Positions 1 through 7,159 of a stretch of DNA of 20,758 bases are shown here, one piece after another. The translations under genes and the position numbers were made by a program. The stretch covers positions 1-20,758 of the forward strand of contig JBHHYN010000042.1 of NCBI GenBank assembly GCA_046757565.1, written 5' to 3'. Every line of letters starts with the position of its first letter. Position 1 is the first letter of the stretch. The stretch is from JBHHYN01 sp046757565. GTDB taxonomy: Bacteria > Pseudomonadota > Gammaproteobacteria > Eutrophobiales > Eutrophobiaceae. The notes beneath the pieces are model-generated. The model was not told the origin of the DNA and did no database searches. It worked only from the letters and a program-made list of their open reading frames with translations.

Positions 1-204
1 CTCCTTCCGGTTCACCCATTGAACTACACCCGCACTTTTCCAAACATCACGGCTGGCATCCCTGCCGTCAGTTCAGCAATACTCCAAACACCGGCCTCGC
101 CATCCACTGGCTCGGCGTTCACCGGGAAATTTGTCCACCGGACAAATTTCTCCTTCCGGTTCACCCATTGAACTACACCCGCACTTTTCCAAACATCACG
201 GCTG
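1..204. repeat. Tandem duplication, 149-bp period, at least 1.4 copies
   Basis: Bases 1-55 recur identically at 150-204, giving a period of 149 bp. The second copy diverges from base 205 on, and the first copy is cut by the window edge, so more units may lie to the left. The period is not a multiple of three, and on the minus strand the two copies fall in different reading frames. The short ORF through it (24-218, minus) is therefore unlikely to be a protein. The array lies downstream of tRNA-Tyr in that gene's direction of transcription. A perfect hairpin (126-150) sits at the junction between the two units. It could be an intergenic repeat family of the genome, but I do not recognise it. 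Confidence 0.85.
126..150. other. Perfect 11-bp inverted repeat (hairpin) at the repeat junction
   Basis: Bases 126-136 (gaaatttgtcc) are the exact reverse complement of 140-150, with a 3-base loop (acc). There is no T-run on either side, so it is not a classic intrinsic terminator, although it could stop or protect the 3' end of a transcript coming from tRNA-Tyr. It ends exactly where the second copy of the 55-bp repeat begins. Confidence 0.75.
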
Positions 205-233
205 CCACACCCCATCACCGGACCTCTGCTCGG

Positions 234-315
234 TGGAGGGGGTAGGATTTGAACCTACGAAGGTAGAACCAGCAGATTTACAGTCTGCCCCCGTTGACCA
301 CTTGGGTACCCCTCC
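234..315 (-). tRNA. tRNA-Tyr (anticodon GUA)
   Basis: Read on the minus strand, the segment folds as a class II tRNA. The acceptor stem is GGAGGGG/CCCCTCC (315-309 with 241-235), followed by T8-A9 and a D-arm with CCC/GGG. The anticodon stem is GCAGA/TCTGC, with anticodon GTA at 281-279. A long variable arm of about 13 nt, a T-arm GTAGG-TTCAAAT-CCTAC and discriminator A at 234 complete it. The long variable arm and GUA anticodon identify tRNA-Tyr, which decodes UAU and UAC. The gene does not encode the 3' CCA: the bases after the discriminator are CCG, so the tail would need enzymatic addition. No second tRNA follows within the 233 bases left in the window. It has its own promoter (336-364), about 20 bases upstream of the mature 5' end. 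Confidence 0.97.
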
Positions 316-335
316 CAAAAAAGTGTAAGCCTTAC

Positions 336-364
336 ATTATCATTTATTTATAATAATGTGTCAA
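336..364 (-). promoter_or_regulatory. Sigma70 promoter of tRNA-Tyr
   Basis: On the minus strand the -35 is TTGACA (364-359, perfect consensus). A spacer of exactly 17 AT-rich bases follows, then the -10 GATAAT (341-336, 5 of 6). Transcription should start near 328-330, about 14 bases before the mature tRNA. An inverted repeat GTAAG-c-CTTAC (324-334) overlaps the expected start. The 17-bp spacing and perfect -35 make this the best promoter in the window. Confidence 0.8.
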
Positions 365-517
365 TAATAACCCCTTGTTTTACCGTTTGAATCCATCAGT
401 AAAAGGGCTGACCAGGGTTTCTCGTCAGGCGCAGAGTCAGACCTAGAATACGCGTAATCATCATCAGCCCCACAGAATTTCTCGGAGTAGCCCAACTCCG
501 CACTTATTTGACACGTG

Positions 518-1075
518 TCAGGTACCGGAACGCACCAATTTGTTCAAGGCAGCATGCCGGATTTCCGTTGGTTTCCTCAATGGGCCGACTGCTCCCGGAA
601 CAATATAGTCAATCCCGTTGCCAAAATAGGCCCTGACCCTGGACGGGGTCGTTGCGGGAACGGTGTTAGCGCGATTGGCGCTGGTGGAGACCAGTAAACC
701 CGCCGATTTGCATAACCTGCGTACAACCGGATGGGCGGATACGCGTACGGCAATCCCATCCTGCTTGCCTGTCAGCCATGTAGGGACCTGCTGTCTTGCC
801 GGTAAAATCCATGTTACCGGTCCCGGCCAGGTGGCAAGGACAGATCCGGTAACGATATCGGAAGATAACTCAACCAGAGGGTCAAGCTGGCTGACGTCTG
901 CCGCAAGCACAATCAAACCTTTGTTAATATTGCGCTGTTTAAGGTCCAATATTCTTGCCACGGCCGAAGCGTCCCATGGTGAACAGCCCAAACCATAAAC
1001 CGCTTCAGTCGGATAGGCAATCACCCCACCGCTTCGTACGGAAAGCGATGCACACTTGATATGCCAGAAACTCAA
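518..1075 (-). CDS. tsaC: L-threonylcarbamoyladenylate synthase TsaC (Sua5/YrdC family)
   Basis: TsaC condenses L-threonine, bicarbonate and ATP to threonylcarbamoyl-AMP, the first step of t6A37 synthesis in ANN-decoding tRNAs, in the cytoplasm. At 185 aa it is the short TsaC type without the Sua5 C-terminal domain. Visible family signatures are YPTEAVYGLG (21-30), KQR (46-48) and K52 for nucleotide binding, WPGPVT (83-88), AVRVSAHP (109-116) and STSAN (130-134). The start is TTG at 1075-1073. The frame is closed by TGA only five codons upstream, there is no in-frame ATG, and a later GTG would remove the helix before the YPT motif. No Shine-Dalgarno is evident. The gene lies 8 bases behind the purE stop, so translation probably depends on coupling. 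A 12-bp perfect palindrome (TGACACGTGTCA, 509-520) covers the stop codon. A 6-bp stem without a T-run (483-500) follows it. Confidence 0.93.
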   Translation of the reverse strand: MSFWHIKCASLSVRSGGVIAYPTEAVYGLGCSPWDASAVARILDLKQRNINKGLIVLAADVSQLDPLVELSSDIVTGSVLATWPGPVTWILPARQQVPTWLTGKQDGIAVRVSAHPVVRRLCKSAGLLVSTSANRANTVPATTPSRVRAYFGNGIDYIVPGAVGPLRKPTEIRHAALNKLVRSGT

Positions 1076-1083
1076 AACAGTGA

Positions 1084-1590
1084 TTATTCAGCTAAGCGTT
1101 GCTGGACAGCATCGTCCTTTTGTTGAATGGCAAGTGCATTATCGGCACGCTCCTGCTTTAAACGTTGCAAAAGCCCGGGGTCATTCCGGGCAAGAATCTG
1201 CGCTGCCAGGTAAGCGGCATTCTTGGCGCCGGCCTGACCGAGCGCCATAACCGCGACAGGGATACCGGCAGGCATCTGAACAGTAGATAACAGGGCATCC
1301 ATACCATCCAGGGGGCCAACATCCATAGGCACACCGATAACAGGCTTCACCGTTAACCCCGCGATGGTACCCGCCAGGTGGGCGGCCAGTCCTGCTGCAG
1401 CAATGAAAACTGCGCAGCCGCGGGCATCGGCTTCCCTGACATAGGTATGAGTGGCTTCAGGGGTGCGGTGCGCTGAGGCAATCTTGACTTCCTTTTTGAT
1501 ATCAAATTTGTCTAACACGTCCAGTGTCACTTGCATTGCCGGCAGATCCGAGTCCGAACCCATAACTACTGCAACGAAAGGCTCTGGCAT
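1084..1590 (-). CDS. purE: N5-carboxyaminoimidazole ribonucleotide mutase PurE (class I)
   Basis: PurE interconverts N5-CAIR and CAIR in de novo purine synthesis, as a cytoplasmic octamer in class I enzymes. The 168-aa protein shows GSDSD (11-15), SAHRTPE (39-45, including the catalytic His), AAHLAG (69-74), GVPMD (86-90) and QMPAGIPVAVMALGQAGA (105-122), all in the family order. The AAHLAG form replaces the AAHLPG of E. coli. I have seen this variant in other bacterial class I enzymes, so it is not a defect. The C-terminal tail after about residue 135 is charged and Gln-rich. purK, which makes the N5-CAIR substrate, is not adjacent. Its ATG (1590-1588) has no strong Shine-Dalgarno. The 84-base gap to topA contains AT-rich stretches but no clear promoter. 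It is probably co-transcribed with tsaC. Confidence 0.95.
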   Translation of the reverse strand: MPEPFVAVVMGSDSDLPAMQVTLDVLDKFDIKKEVKIASAHRTPEATHTYVREADARGCAVFIAAAGLAAHLAGTIAGLTVKPVIGVPMDVGPLDGMDALLSTVQMPAGIPVAVMALGQAGAKNAAYLAAQILARNDPGLLQRLKQERADNALAIQQKDDAVQQRLAE

Positions 1591-1674
1591 AATAGTTACA
1601 GTTTAGAGTTTGAAGTTTGAAGAAACCAGCGAAATCGTACTGTTTATATTAGATATTCTTTATATTACGTTCCA

Positions 1675-3987
1675 TTAATTTGCCTTCCTGGCCTTGCGCC
1701 GCCCCCTGCTCGCAGGTGCTTTAGCAATCATCCCTAGACACTCTTCCAGGGTAAGACTGGCCGGTTCCCTGTCCTTGGGAACCCGCGCATTTTTTGTTCC
1801 ATCTGTAATATAGGGTCCATAGCGGCCATTTAATATCGAAATGCCTTGTTTCTCAAAAGTCTTTATCTGCTTTTCGGCATCAGCCTTTTGCTTTTCTGCA
1901 ATAAGTTCCAGAGCCCTGTCTAATGTTATCGTATAGGGATCATCGTCCTTCTTGATTGATACGAATTTTTTTCCATAACGGATATAGGGCCCGAATCGCC
2001 CGATTCCGATTACAATCTTTTCGCCTTTTTTATTGTTGCCGAGTTCACGTGGTAATTTGAACAACTCCATCGCCTCTTCAAGAGTAATTGTGTCAATACG
2101 CTGACCAGACCGTAATCCGGCAAACCTCGGTTTCTCGCTATCTTCACGGGTGCCCATCTGGACGTATGGGCCATAGCGTCCCATACGGACCGATACCGGC
2201 AGTTCCGATTTGGGATCGATCCCTAATTCTCTGGCCTGTGCGACTTCAGCACGGCTGACATTCTCCTCCTTCTCTCTGACCTGTCTCGAAAATGGTCCCC
2301 AGAACTTGTGCATCAATGGAATCCACTCTTCTTCGCCACGGGAAACAGCGTCGAGTTCATCCTCCAGTTTTGCGGTGAAGTCATAATCGACATAATCAGT
2401 GAAGTGATCAGTGAGGAATTTAATCACAATACGGCCAACATCCGTTGGGATAAACCGTTTTCTATCCATCTCTACATACCCGCGTTGCCTTAATGTAGAG
2501 ATTATGGAGGCATAGGTCGAGGGCCGGCCGATCCCGTATTCTTCCAGGGATTTTACAATGCTTGCCTCCGAATATCTTGGTGGTGGTTCGGTGAAGTGTT
2601 GTTCGGACTTTATTTCCTTGAGTATGACACTGTCACCTTTTTCCATTTGGGGAAGGATTTTTTCATCCGTTTCCCGCTCTACGTCATCCTTCCCCTCTTG
2701 ATAGATAACCATAAACCCTTTAAATGCGATGGTCGATCCGGTTGCCCGAAAAATATTGTCTTCTCCACAGGCAAAATCGATTGAAACCGTATTAATGGTT
2801 GCATGTCTCATCTGGCAGGCAACTGTACGTTTCCAAATTAAATCGTACAGCCTGAATTGCTCCGGCGTCAGTTTCGACTTGATCTGATCCGGAGTGCGTT
2901 GAACCGATGTAGGTCGTATTGCTTCATGGGCTTCCTGTGCATTTTTCGATTTTGTTTTGAATTCGCGTGCAGCCGTGGGCAAATAATCCTTACCATAGGC
3001 CGTGAAGATAAAGTTACGTAATTCGTCGAGTGCCTCACTGGCCAACACGACCGAGTCTGTCCTCATGTATGTGATCAAACCAGCGGCACCGTCACCAATA
3101 TCTATGCCCTCATAAAGTTGCTGGGCGACACGCATTGTCTTTTGTGCGGTAAAACCGAGTTTGCGTACGGCTTCCTGTTGTAACGTCGAGGTGATGAACG
3201 GCGCTGGAGGTTGTCTCCTCCTCTGTTTCTTCTCGACACTGCTCACAATCAGCGAACCCCCGGCAGTATCCAGCAGTTGCCGCCTGACTGCTTTCGCCCG
3301 GGCCTCATTATCAATGCTGAATTGCTTGAGTTTTTTACCTTCCAGACAGGTCAGTTTACCGGTGAAGTCCTGTTTTCTATGGTTGAGGTTAGCCTCAATC
3401 GTCCAGTATTCACGGGTCTTGAAGTTTTCAATTTCCATCTCCCGTTCGACAATCATACGCAAGGCCGGGCTCTGGACCCTGCCTGCCGAAAGTCCCCGCT
3501 GTATTTTTTTCCAAAGCAAAGGAGACAGATTAAACCCGACAAGATAATCCAGTGCGCGCCGGGCCTGCTGGGCGTTAATCAAATTACTAGCAAGCTCACG
3601 TGGATGGGCGATGGCCTCCTGTATGGCGCTTTTTGTCACTTCATGGAAAACAACCCGTTTTACTTCCTTTCCGTCAAGCACGCCTTTTTCCTTTAGCAAC
3701 TCATACAGATGCCAGGATATTGCTTCGCCTTCACGATCCGGATCAGTTGCCAGATAGAGCGCATTGGTTTTTTTCAATGCATTAGCTATATCAGTAACAG
3801 TTTTTGAGTTCTTTTTGATAATTTCATAATGCATTTCGAAATTATTTTCAGGTTCTACAGCACCGTTCTTGGGCAACAAGTCCCTGACATGTCCATTGGA
3901 TGCCATTACCTTGAACTTGCCGCCCAGGTAGCGATTAATCGTTTTGGCCTTTGCCGGTGATTCTACGATTATTAGAGCATCATTCAT
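1675..3987 (-). CDS. topA: DNA topoisomerase I, short form with C-terminal repeats
   Basis: Type IA topoisomerase relaxing negative supercoils. The N-terminal Toprim domain starts with IIVESPAKAKT (E9) and carries D82-P-D84-R-E86. The catalytic tyrosine is Y307 in GLITYMRTDS. QEAHEAIRPT and GIGRPSTYA are further family signatures. The C-terminus (about 595-760) has three repeats around GRYGPY/GRFGPY cores (near 598, 660 and 718), the glycine/aromatic C-terminal topoisomerase repeat, and a basic tail RGRRKARK. The length is 770 aa against 865 in E. coli. There is no CxxC pair anywhere, so the zinc-ribbon domains of the E. coli enzyme are absent. The start is ATG 3987-3985, 70 bases after the smg stop. 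A TATAAT box in that gap (4021-4016) may give topA its own transcript. Confidence 0.97.
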   Translation of the reverse strand: MNDALIIVESPAKAKTINRYLGGKFKVMASNGHVRDLLPKNGAVEPENNFEMHYEIIKKNSKTVTDIANALKKTNALYLATDPDREGEAISWHLYELLKEKGVLDGKEVKRVVFHEVTKSAIQEAIAHPRELASNLINAQQARRALDYLVGFNLSPLLWKKIQRGLSAGRVQSPALRMIVEREMEIENFKTREYWTIEANLNHRKQDFTGKLTCLEGKKLKQFSIDNEARAKAVRRQLLDTAGGSLIVSSVEKKQRRRQPPAPFITSTLQQEAVRKLGFTAQKTMRVAQQLYEGIDIGDGAAGLITYMRTDSVVLASEALDELRNFIFTAYGKDYLPTAAREFKTKSKNAQEAHEAIRPTSVQRTPDQIKSKLTPEQFRLYDLIWKRTVACQMRHATINTVSIDFACGEDNIFRATGSTIAFKGFMVIYQEGKDDVERETDEKILPQMEKGDSVILKEIKSEQHFTEPPPRYSEASIVKSLEEYGIGRPSTYASIISTLRQRGYVEMDRKRFIPTDVGRIVIKFLTDHFTDYVDYDFTAKLEDELDAVSRGEEEWIPLMHKFWGPFSRQVREKEENVSRAEVAQARELGIDPKSELPVSVRMGRYGPYVQMGTREDSEKPRFAGLRSGQRIDTITLEEAMELFKLPRELGNNKKGEKIVIGIGRFGPYIRYGKKFVSIKKDDDPYTITLDRALELIAEKQKADAEKQIKTFEKQGISILNGRYGPYITDGTKNARVPKDREPASLTLEECLGMIAKAPASRGRRKARKAN

Positions 3988-4015
3988 TTTTTAAACATCA
4001 CACAAAAACTAACAA

Positions 4016-4021
4016 ATTATA
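4016..4021 (-). promoter_or_regulatory. Candidate -10 box for topA
   Basis: A perfect TATAAT on the minus strand lies about 29 bases before the topA start codon, in the 70-base smg-topA gap. No good -35 is found at 16-18 bases: the sequence there is CCAGGC or similar. The call rests on the -10 alone and on the fact that topA usually has its own promoters. Confidence 0.35.
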
Positions 4022-4057
4022 GTAATGGTTATAGATTCGCCTGGTAAAAAAGCTTAT

Positions 4058-4534
4058 CTAGTGCAGCCCTGTATCCTCCTCCAGCATAATATCCTCCATC
4101 CAGGTAAAAGCAGCTTCCTTTCCTGGTTGATTTAACAAAACCATCAGCACCACCCATTTTAACTGGCGCATACTGACTTCTTCCGCACCGAGCGCCATAA
4201 GTCTGTCAATAACCACTTCCCGATCAAATGAATCCAGCACGCCAGTCTGTTCCAGAAAAAAGATGAACCCCCGGCATTCCGTGTCCAGTTTTTCCATCTC
4301 CCTGTCACTGAATATCCTGAGAGTCTTATTCTTTTTCAAGTCCCCGCATTGAATCAGATCTTTCTGTGCCGCAAGTCCTTCGAGCCAGTCAAATGCCTTG
4401 GTAACCTGGCCATCGCCAAACCCGGCTTGTTTAAGCTCAAACTTTAAGGATGCCTGATCCGGGCTGATTTCATAATATTCCTCAAAATAATTGTCGAATA
4501 AATACATCAGGACATCAAAAACCGTTTCTTTCAT
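4058..4534 (-). CDS. smg: Smg family protein (DUF494)
   Basis: A 158-aa protein matching E. coli Smg in length and pattern: an FDVLMYLFDNYFE opening, a central FDWLEGL segment, the CRGFIFFLEQTGVLD block (residues about 87-101), a VIDRLMAL helix and the KWVVLMVLLNQPG segment near the C-terminus. The function is not firmly established. The family is regularly found next to dprA in gamma- and betaproteobacteria, as here, where the dprA stop lies only 17 bases upstream. The protein is small, acidic and cytoplasmic, with no signal peptide or membrane segment. The start is ATG 4534-4532, with only a weak purine stretch (GAGAA) upstream. Confidence 0.92.
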   Translation of the reverse strand: MKETVFDVLMYLFDNYFEEYYEISPDQASLKFELKQAGFGDGQVTKAFDWLEGLAAQKDLIQCGDLKKNKTLRIFSDREMEKLDTECRGFIFFLEQTGVLDSFDREVVIDRLMALGAEEVSMRQLKWVVLMVLLNQPGKEAAFTWMEDIMLEEDTGLH

Positions 4535-4551
4535 GTCATTGTTCTCATCAA

Positions 4552-5673
4552 TTAAACACGTATGTATTCACCACCCGGTAACGATTCAACCCAGCCCTGT
4601 AATTCCAGGGTTAATAACGAGGAAGATACGATATTGACTGCCAGCCTGGTCTCGTCCACCAGATAATCGATGCTGACCGGGGTGCTACCTATATTATCAA
4701 GCAGTAGTTTACTGTGTTCGTCAAGTCCCTTTGTTGTTTTACCATCATCGTCCCGATCCTGTCCAGCAGGAACGAGCAGTGCCGCTAATGGTGCGATTTC
4801 CTCCAGGATATCTTCTATCCGCTCGACCAATTTCGCGCCTTGCCGTATCAATTCGTGGCAACCCTGTGCGAGTGGGTTATGGATTGAACCTGGGATGGCA
4901 AACACTTCCCGGCCCTGTTCCAGCGCATGTTTTGCCGTGATCAGCGATCCGCTTTTGCGGGCGGCTTCGACCACCAGTGTCCCGGCACTCAAACCGCTTA
5001 TAATCCGGTTACGACGCGGAAAGTTTGCCGGTATCGGCCTGTAATCGGGTGGGAACTCCGAAACCAGTGCTCCATTCTCCATGATCGCTTCGGCAAGTCC
5101 CCTGTTTTTTGCGGGATAAATCCTGTCCAGACCGCTGCCCAGGACAGCGATGGTCGTCCCCGAGGCATCCAGTGCACCCATGTGGGCATAGCTGTCCAAA
5201 CCTGATGCCAGACCGCTGGTGATAGTCAATCCCTCTCTTGCCAGCCTGCTGGCAAACTCCCTGGCCAGCCTGCGCCCATCTGCTGTCGGATTGCGGCTGC
5301 CGACGATACTTATCTGCAAGTTCCCTAATACATCCGGGTCGCCACATACATACAGGGCAATCGGGGGATCGTATATCTGCTTTAATAACAGTGGATAACA
5401 CTTATCATTGAGTGTGATCAGGTGATTCCCGGGCCGCCGCAACCAGTCGATATCGTATGCTACTTTGTCCCGGTCAGGGTCCTGCAGAAAGTCAACTGTC
5501 CGCTGATTCAGACCATACTTCGAAAGGCCATCCCTGCTTACATGAAAGATGGCGCCTGGACTGGAAAATTCATCGAGTAACCGCCGCAGCGCGGCATTCC
5601 CGATACAAGGTGCCCGTAACAGCGCCAACCAGCAGTCCGTTTCATGGAGTGTCGTGCGTTCGTCCCTGATCAT
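4552..5673 (-). CDS. dprA: DNA-processing protein DprA (Smf)
   Basis: DprA binds incoming single-stranded DNA and loads RecA during natural transformation. The 373-aa protein has an N-terminal helix-hairpin-helix/SAM-like region (about 15-65). A Rossmann-like core follows, with GSRNPT (125-130), SGLASGLD (153-160), VLGSGLD (177-183), IYP (185-187), FPRRNRII (218-225), EAARKSGSLITA (236-247) and AIPGS (259-263). A C-terminal winged-helix domain spans about 315-373. All core elements are intact, so the gene looks functional. Many non-competent bacteria also carry it, so it does not prove competence. The start is ATG 5673-5671 with a poor Shine-Dalgarno. A short ORF with a strong one ends 19 bases upstream. 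Confidence 0.97.
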   Translation of the reverse strand: MIRDERTTLHETDCWLALLRAPCIGNAALRRLLDEFSSPGAIFHVSRDGLSKYGLNQRTVDFLQDPDRDKVAYDIDWLRRPGNHLITLNDKCYPLLLKQIYDPPIALYVCGDPDVLGNLQISIVGSRNPTADGRRLAREFASRLAREGLTITSGLASGLDSYAHMGALDASGTTIAVLGSGLDRIYPAKNRGLAEAIMENGALVSEFPPDYRPIPANFPRRNRIISGLSAGTLVVEAARKSGSLITAKHALEQGREVFAIPGSIHNPLAQGCHELIRQGAKLVERIEDILEEIAPLAALLVPAGQDRDDDGKTTKGLDEHSKLLLDNIGSTPVSIDYLVDETRLAVNIVSSSLLTLELQGWVESLPGGEYIRV

Positions 5674-5692
5674 AAAAAAGCTACGATTACTG

Positions 5693-5737
5693 TTATTGAT
5701 AATACATAGTAGGCGAGAACGGAAATAAATGCATCAT
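5693..5737 (-). CDS. Possible 14-codon leader ORF upstream of dprA
   Basis: On the minus strand a GGAGG Shine-Dalgarno (5748-5744) lies 6 bases before ATGATG (5737-5732). A 14-codon frame follows, starting MMHLFPF and ending ...YYQ, with a TAA stop (5695-5693). The dprA ATG follows after 19 bases, without a good ribosome-binding site of its own. Sequence shows only the start signal and the short frame. That it is translated, or couples translation into dprA, is inference. There is no run of one amino acid as in classic attenuator leaders, and chance occurrence is quite possible. Confidence 0.25.
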   Translation of the reverse strand: MMHLFPFSPTMYYQ

Positions 5738-5813
5738 TAGCGGGCCTCCGTGTCCTTGATTACAGGATCCCCCAATTAATTCACCCTTCCCTGAATGAGA
5801 CGCGCCAGAGCAC

Positions 5814-5832
5814 TTGGTTCATCAGGAACCAA
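5814..5832. other. Perfect 7-bp hairpin between lysM and dprA
   Basis: TTGGTTC (5814-5820) and GAACCAA (5826-5832) are exact reverse complements around a 5-base loop (atcag), 32 bases beyond the lysM stop. No U-run follows on the minus strand, so it is at best an imperfect terminator or a processing/stability stem between the lysM and dprA messages. It could also be an operator. Confidence 0.5.
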
Positions 5833-5864
5833 TATTTTCCTTGACCGTATGCAGTGAACGCTTT

Positions 5865-7007
5865 CTAGATATTTTTTACAGTATCATTCAGATGGATTGA
5901 TCCGTAGGATTCCATGATTAATCCATAACTGATTTTACCAAAGGTCCTGAATATCATTACTATCCCGGTATACTCCTCGGGTAACTGGACTTTCTCACCA
6001 GCAGCCTTGGGTTGGCCCAGATATTTCACCAGTTCCGTATTATTGAATCCGCCCATTTTCTCGCTGCCGATCCTGTCAGTGATCACGTGTCCGCTCTGAT
6101 AGATACCCAGCACGTTTCCAGTTTCCAGTCCATCCGCCGCCCCGACGTCCAGAACAACAATCTGATAGCGGCCTATCTCAAGTACGCCATCAATAACCGA
6201 AATAATAACGCCCTGAACCTTGCTGTCAGGAGGATGCGGAATAAAATCACGATCGATCTCCTGCTTTGATTGTGGCAGCAGCCGATCGCCATTTTGTACT
6301 TCACGATTAGATTGGGAAATCACCGCGGTAGCGGGATCGCCGAACTTTTCGATGACGGCATCGCCCACGTACAGGGCCTCATACCCCAGCACTTCACTCC
6401 CATATTTATACCGGCTCTTATAGGCGGGCCCCCTGCGATAAATCGCATAACGGCGCACCTCCGAGGCACCAGTCAAACCCCGTATGTAGATTCGCGTCCC
6501 GGTGCCGGCAACCAGATGCTCTTCATAACTCGATACGATATATGGCCAGCTATCCATTTCGCCCTTATTGACCACAACCGGCCTTGAAAGAAAATTCCGG
6601 ATGACATCGATGGGTATGGAGGGGATTGCAAGCTCACGTTTAGACTTACGCACTTCAGGAGAGAGTTTGACATGACGGCCGGACACGACCCTGCCGGCTC
6701 CGTTACTGCCGGCTTCACCCGCCATTGTCTCACGGTCTATGGTTAATACCGGTGAACCACCCTCATAACCGAGAGAAACCACATCTCCCGGATAGATGAG
6801 ATTGGGATCCGCTATTTGGGGATTCTCCTTCCAGATTTCCGGCCAACGCCATGGTTCCTGCAGGAAATGCCCGGCTATATCCCACAATGTGTCACCTTTC
6901 CTGACGACGTAGCGGTCGGGATGATCAGGATTAATATCGACCGTATCCGCCTGGACCAGCAGGAAGACGCCAGAGAGCAGGAATATCAGTATAATTTTAT
7001 TGAGCAT
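5865..7007 (-). CDS. Secreted LysM-domain protein
   Basis: A 380-aa protein with an N-terminal signal peptide (hydrophobic core IILIFLLSGVFLLV, likely cleavage after about residue 20, LVQA/D). One LysM domain follows at about 33-79 (YVVRKGDTLWDIAGHF ... NPNLIYPGD-type end, here IADPNLIYPGD). LysM domains bind N-acetylglucosamine in peptidoglycan, so it should act at the periplasmic cell wall. The remaining roughly 300 residues are not a domain I can name. They are largely beta-rich with no membrane segment and no visible peptidase motif. A LysM protein at this place between dprA and def is common in gammaproteobacteria, for example in Pseudomonas. The start is ATG 7007-7005 with AAGG about 8 bases upstream. 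It is transcribed divergently from def, across a region with two palindromes. Confidence 0.88.
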   Translation of the reverse strand: MLNKIILIFLLSGVFLLVQADTVDINPDHPDRYVVRKGDTLWDIAGHFLQEPWRWPEIWKENPQIADPNLIYPGDVVSLGYEGGSPVLTIDRETMAGEAGSNGAGRVVSGRHVKLSPEVRKSKRELAIPSIPIDVIRNFLSRPVVVNKGEMDSWPYIVSSYEEHLVAGTGTRIYIRGLTGASEVRRYAIYRRGPAYKSRYKYGSEVLGYEALYVGDAVIEKFGDPATAVISQSNREVQNGDRLLPQSKQEIDRDFIPHPPDSKVQGVIISVIDGVLEIGRYQIVVLDVGAADGLETGNVLGIYQSGHVITDRIGSEKMGGFNNTELVKYLGQPKAAGEKVQLPEEYTGIVMIFRTFGKISYGLIMESYGSIHLNDTVKNI

Positions 7008-7159
7008 AAGTCATACCTTACGTAAATTCCTTAACGTAGATTAGCAAAAAGTCTAACAAAATGTTAGTGACAGCACCATGTTTCCTTTAAAGGAAGTGTA
7101 AAACGTTATTTTCCTGTATACTATCAGTAGCTTATCTTTACCCCAGGAGTGCTTGCAGA
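7008..7159. promoter_or_regulatory. Divergent lysM/def control region with two palindromes
   Basis: This 152-base region separates the two oppositely transcribed blocks. It contains CTAACA-aaa-TGTTAG (7053-7067) and a perfect 14-bp palindrome TTCCTTTAAAGGAA (7082-7095). A further TTACGTAA lies at 7018-7025. A TATACT -10 for def lies at 7117-7122, 38 bases before its ATG. The -35 position is poor, which fits a promoter needing an activator. An AGGAG Shine-Dalgarno at 7145-7149 lies 10 bases before def. The palindromes sit just upstream of the def promoter and could be operators. The binding protein is unknown. Confidence 0.5.

Noticed and set aside
24..218. 64-aa minus-strand ORF across the tandem repeat
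   Set aside because: The two repeat copies are read in different frames and the period is not a multiple of three, so coding selection is not indicated.
483..500. Intrinsic terminator after tsaC
   Set aside because: CGGAGT/ACTCCG forms a 6-bp stem, but no U-run follows on the minus strand.
3161..3696. Two overlapping plus-strand ORFs (128 and 161 aa) inside topA
   Set aside because: They are antisense to conserved topoisomerase sequence, without start signals or known motifs.
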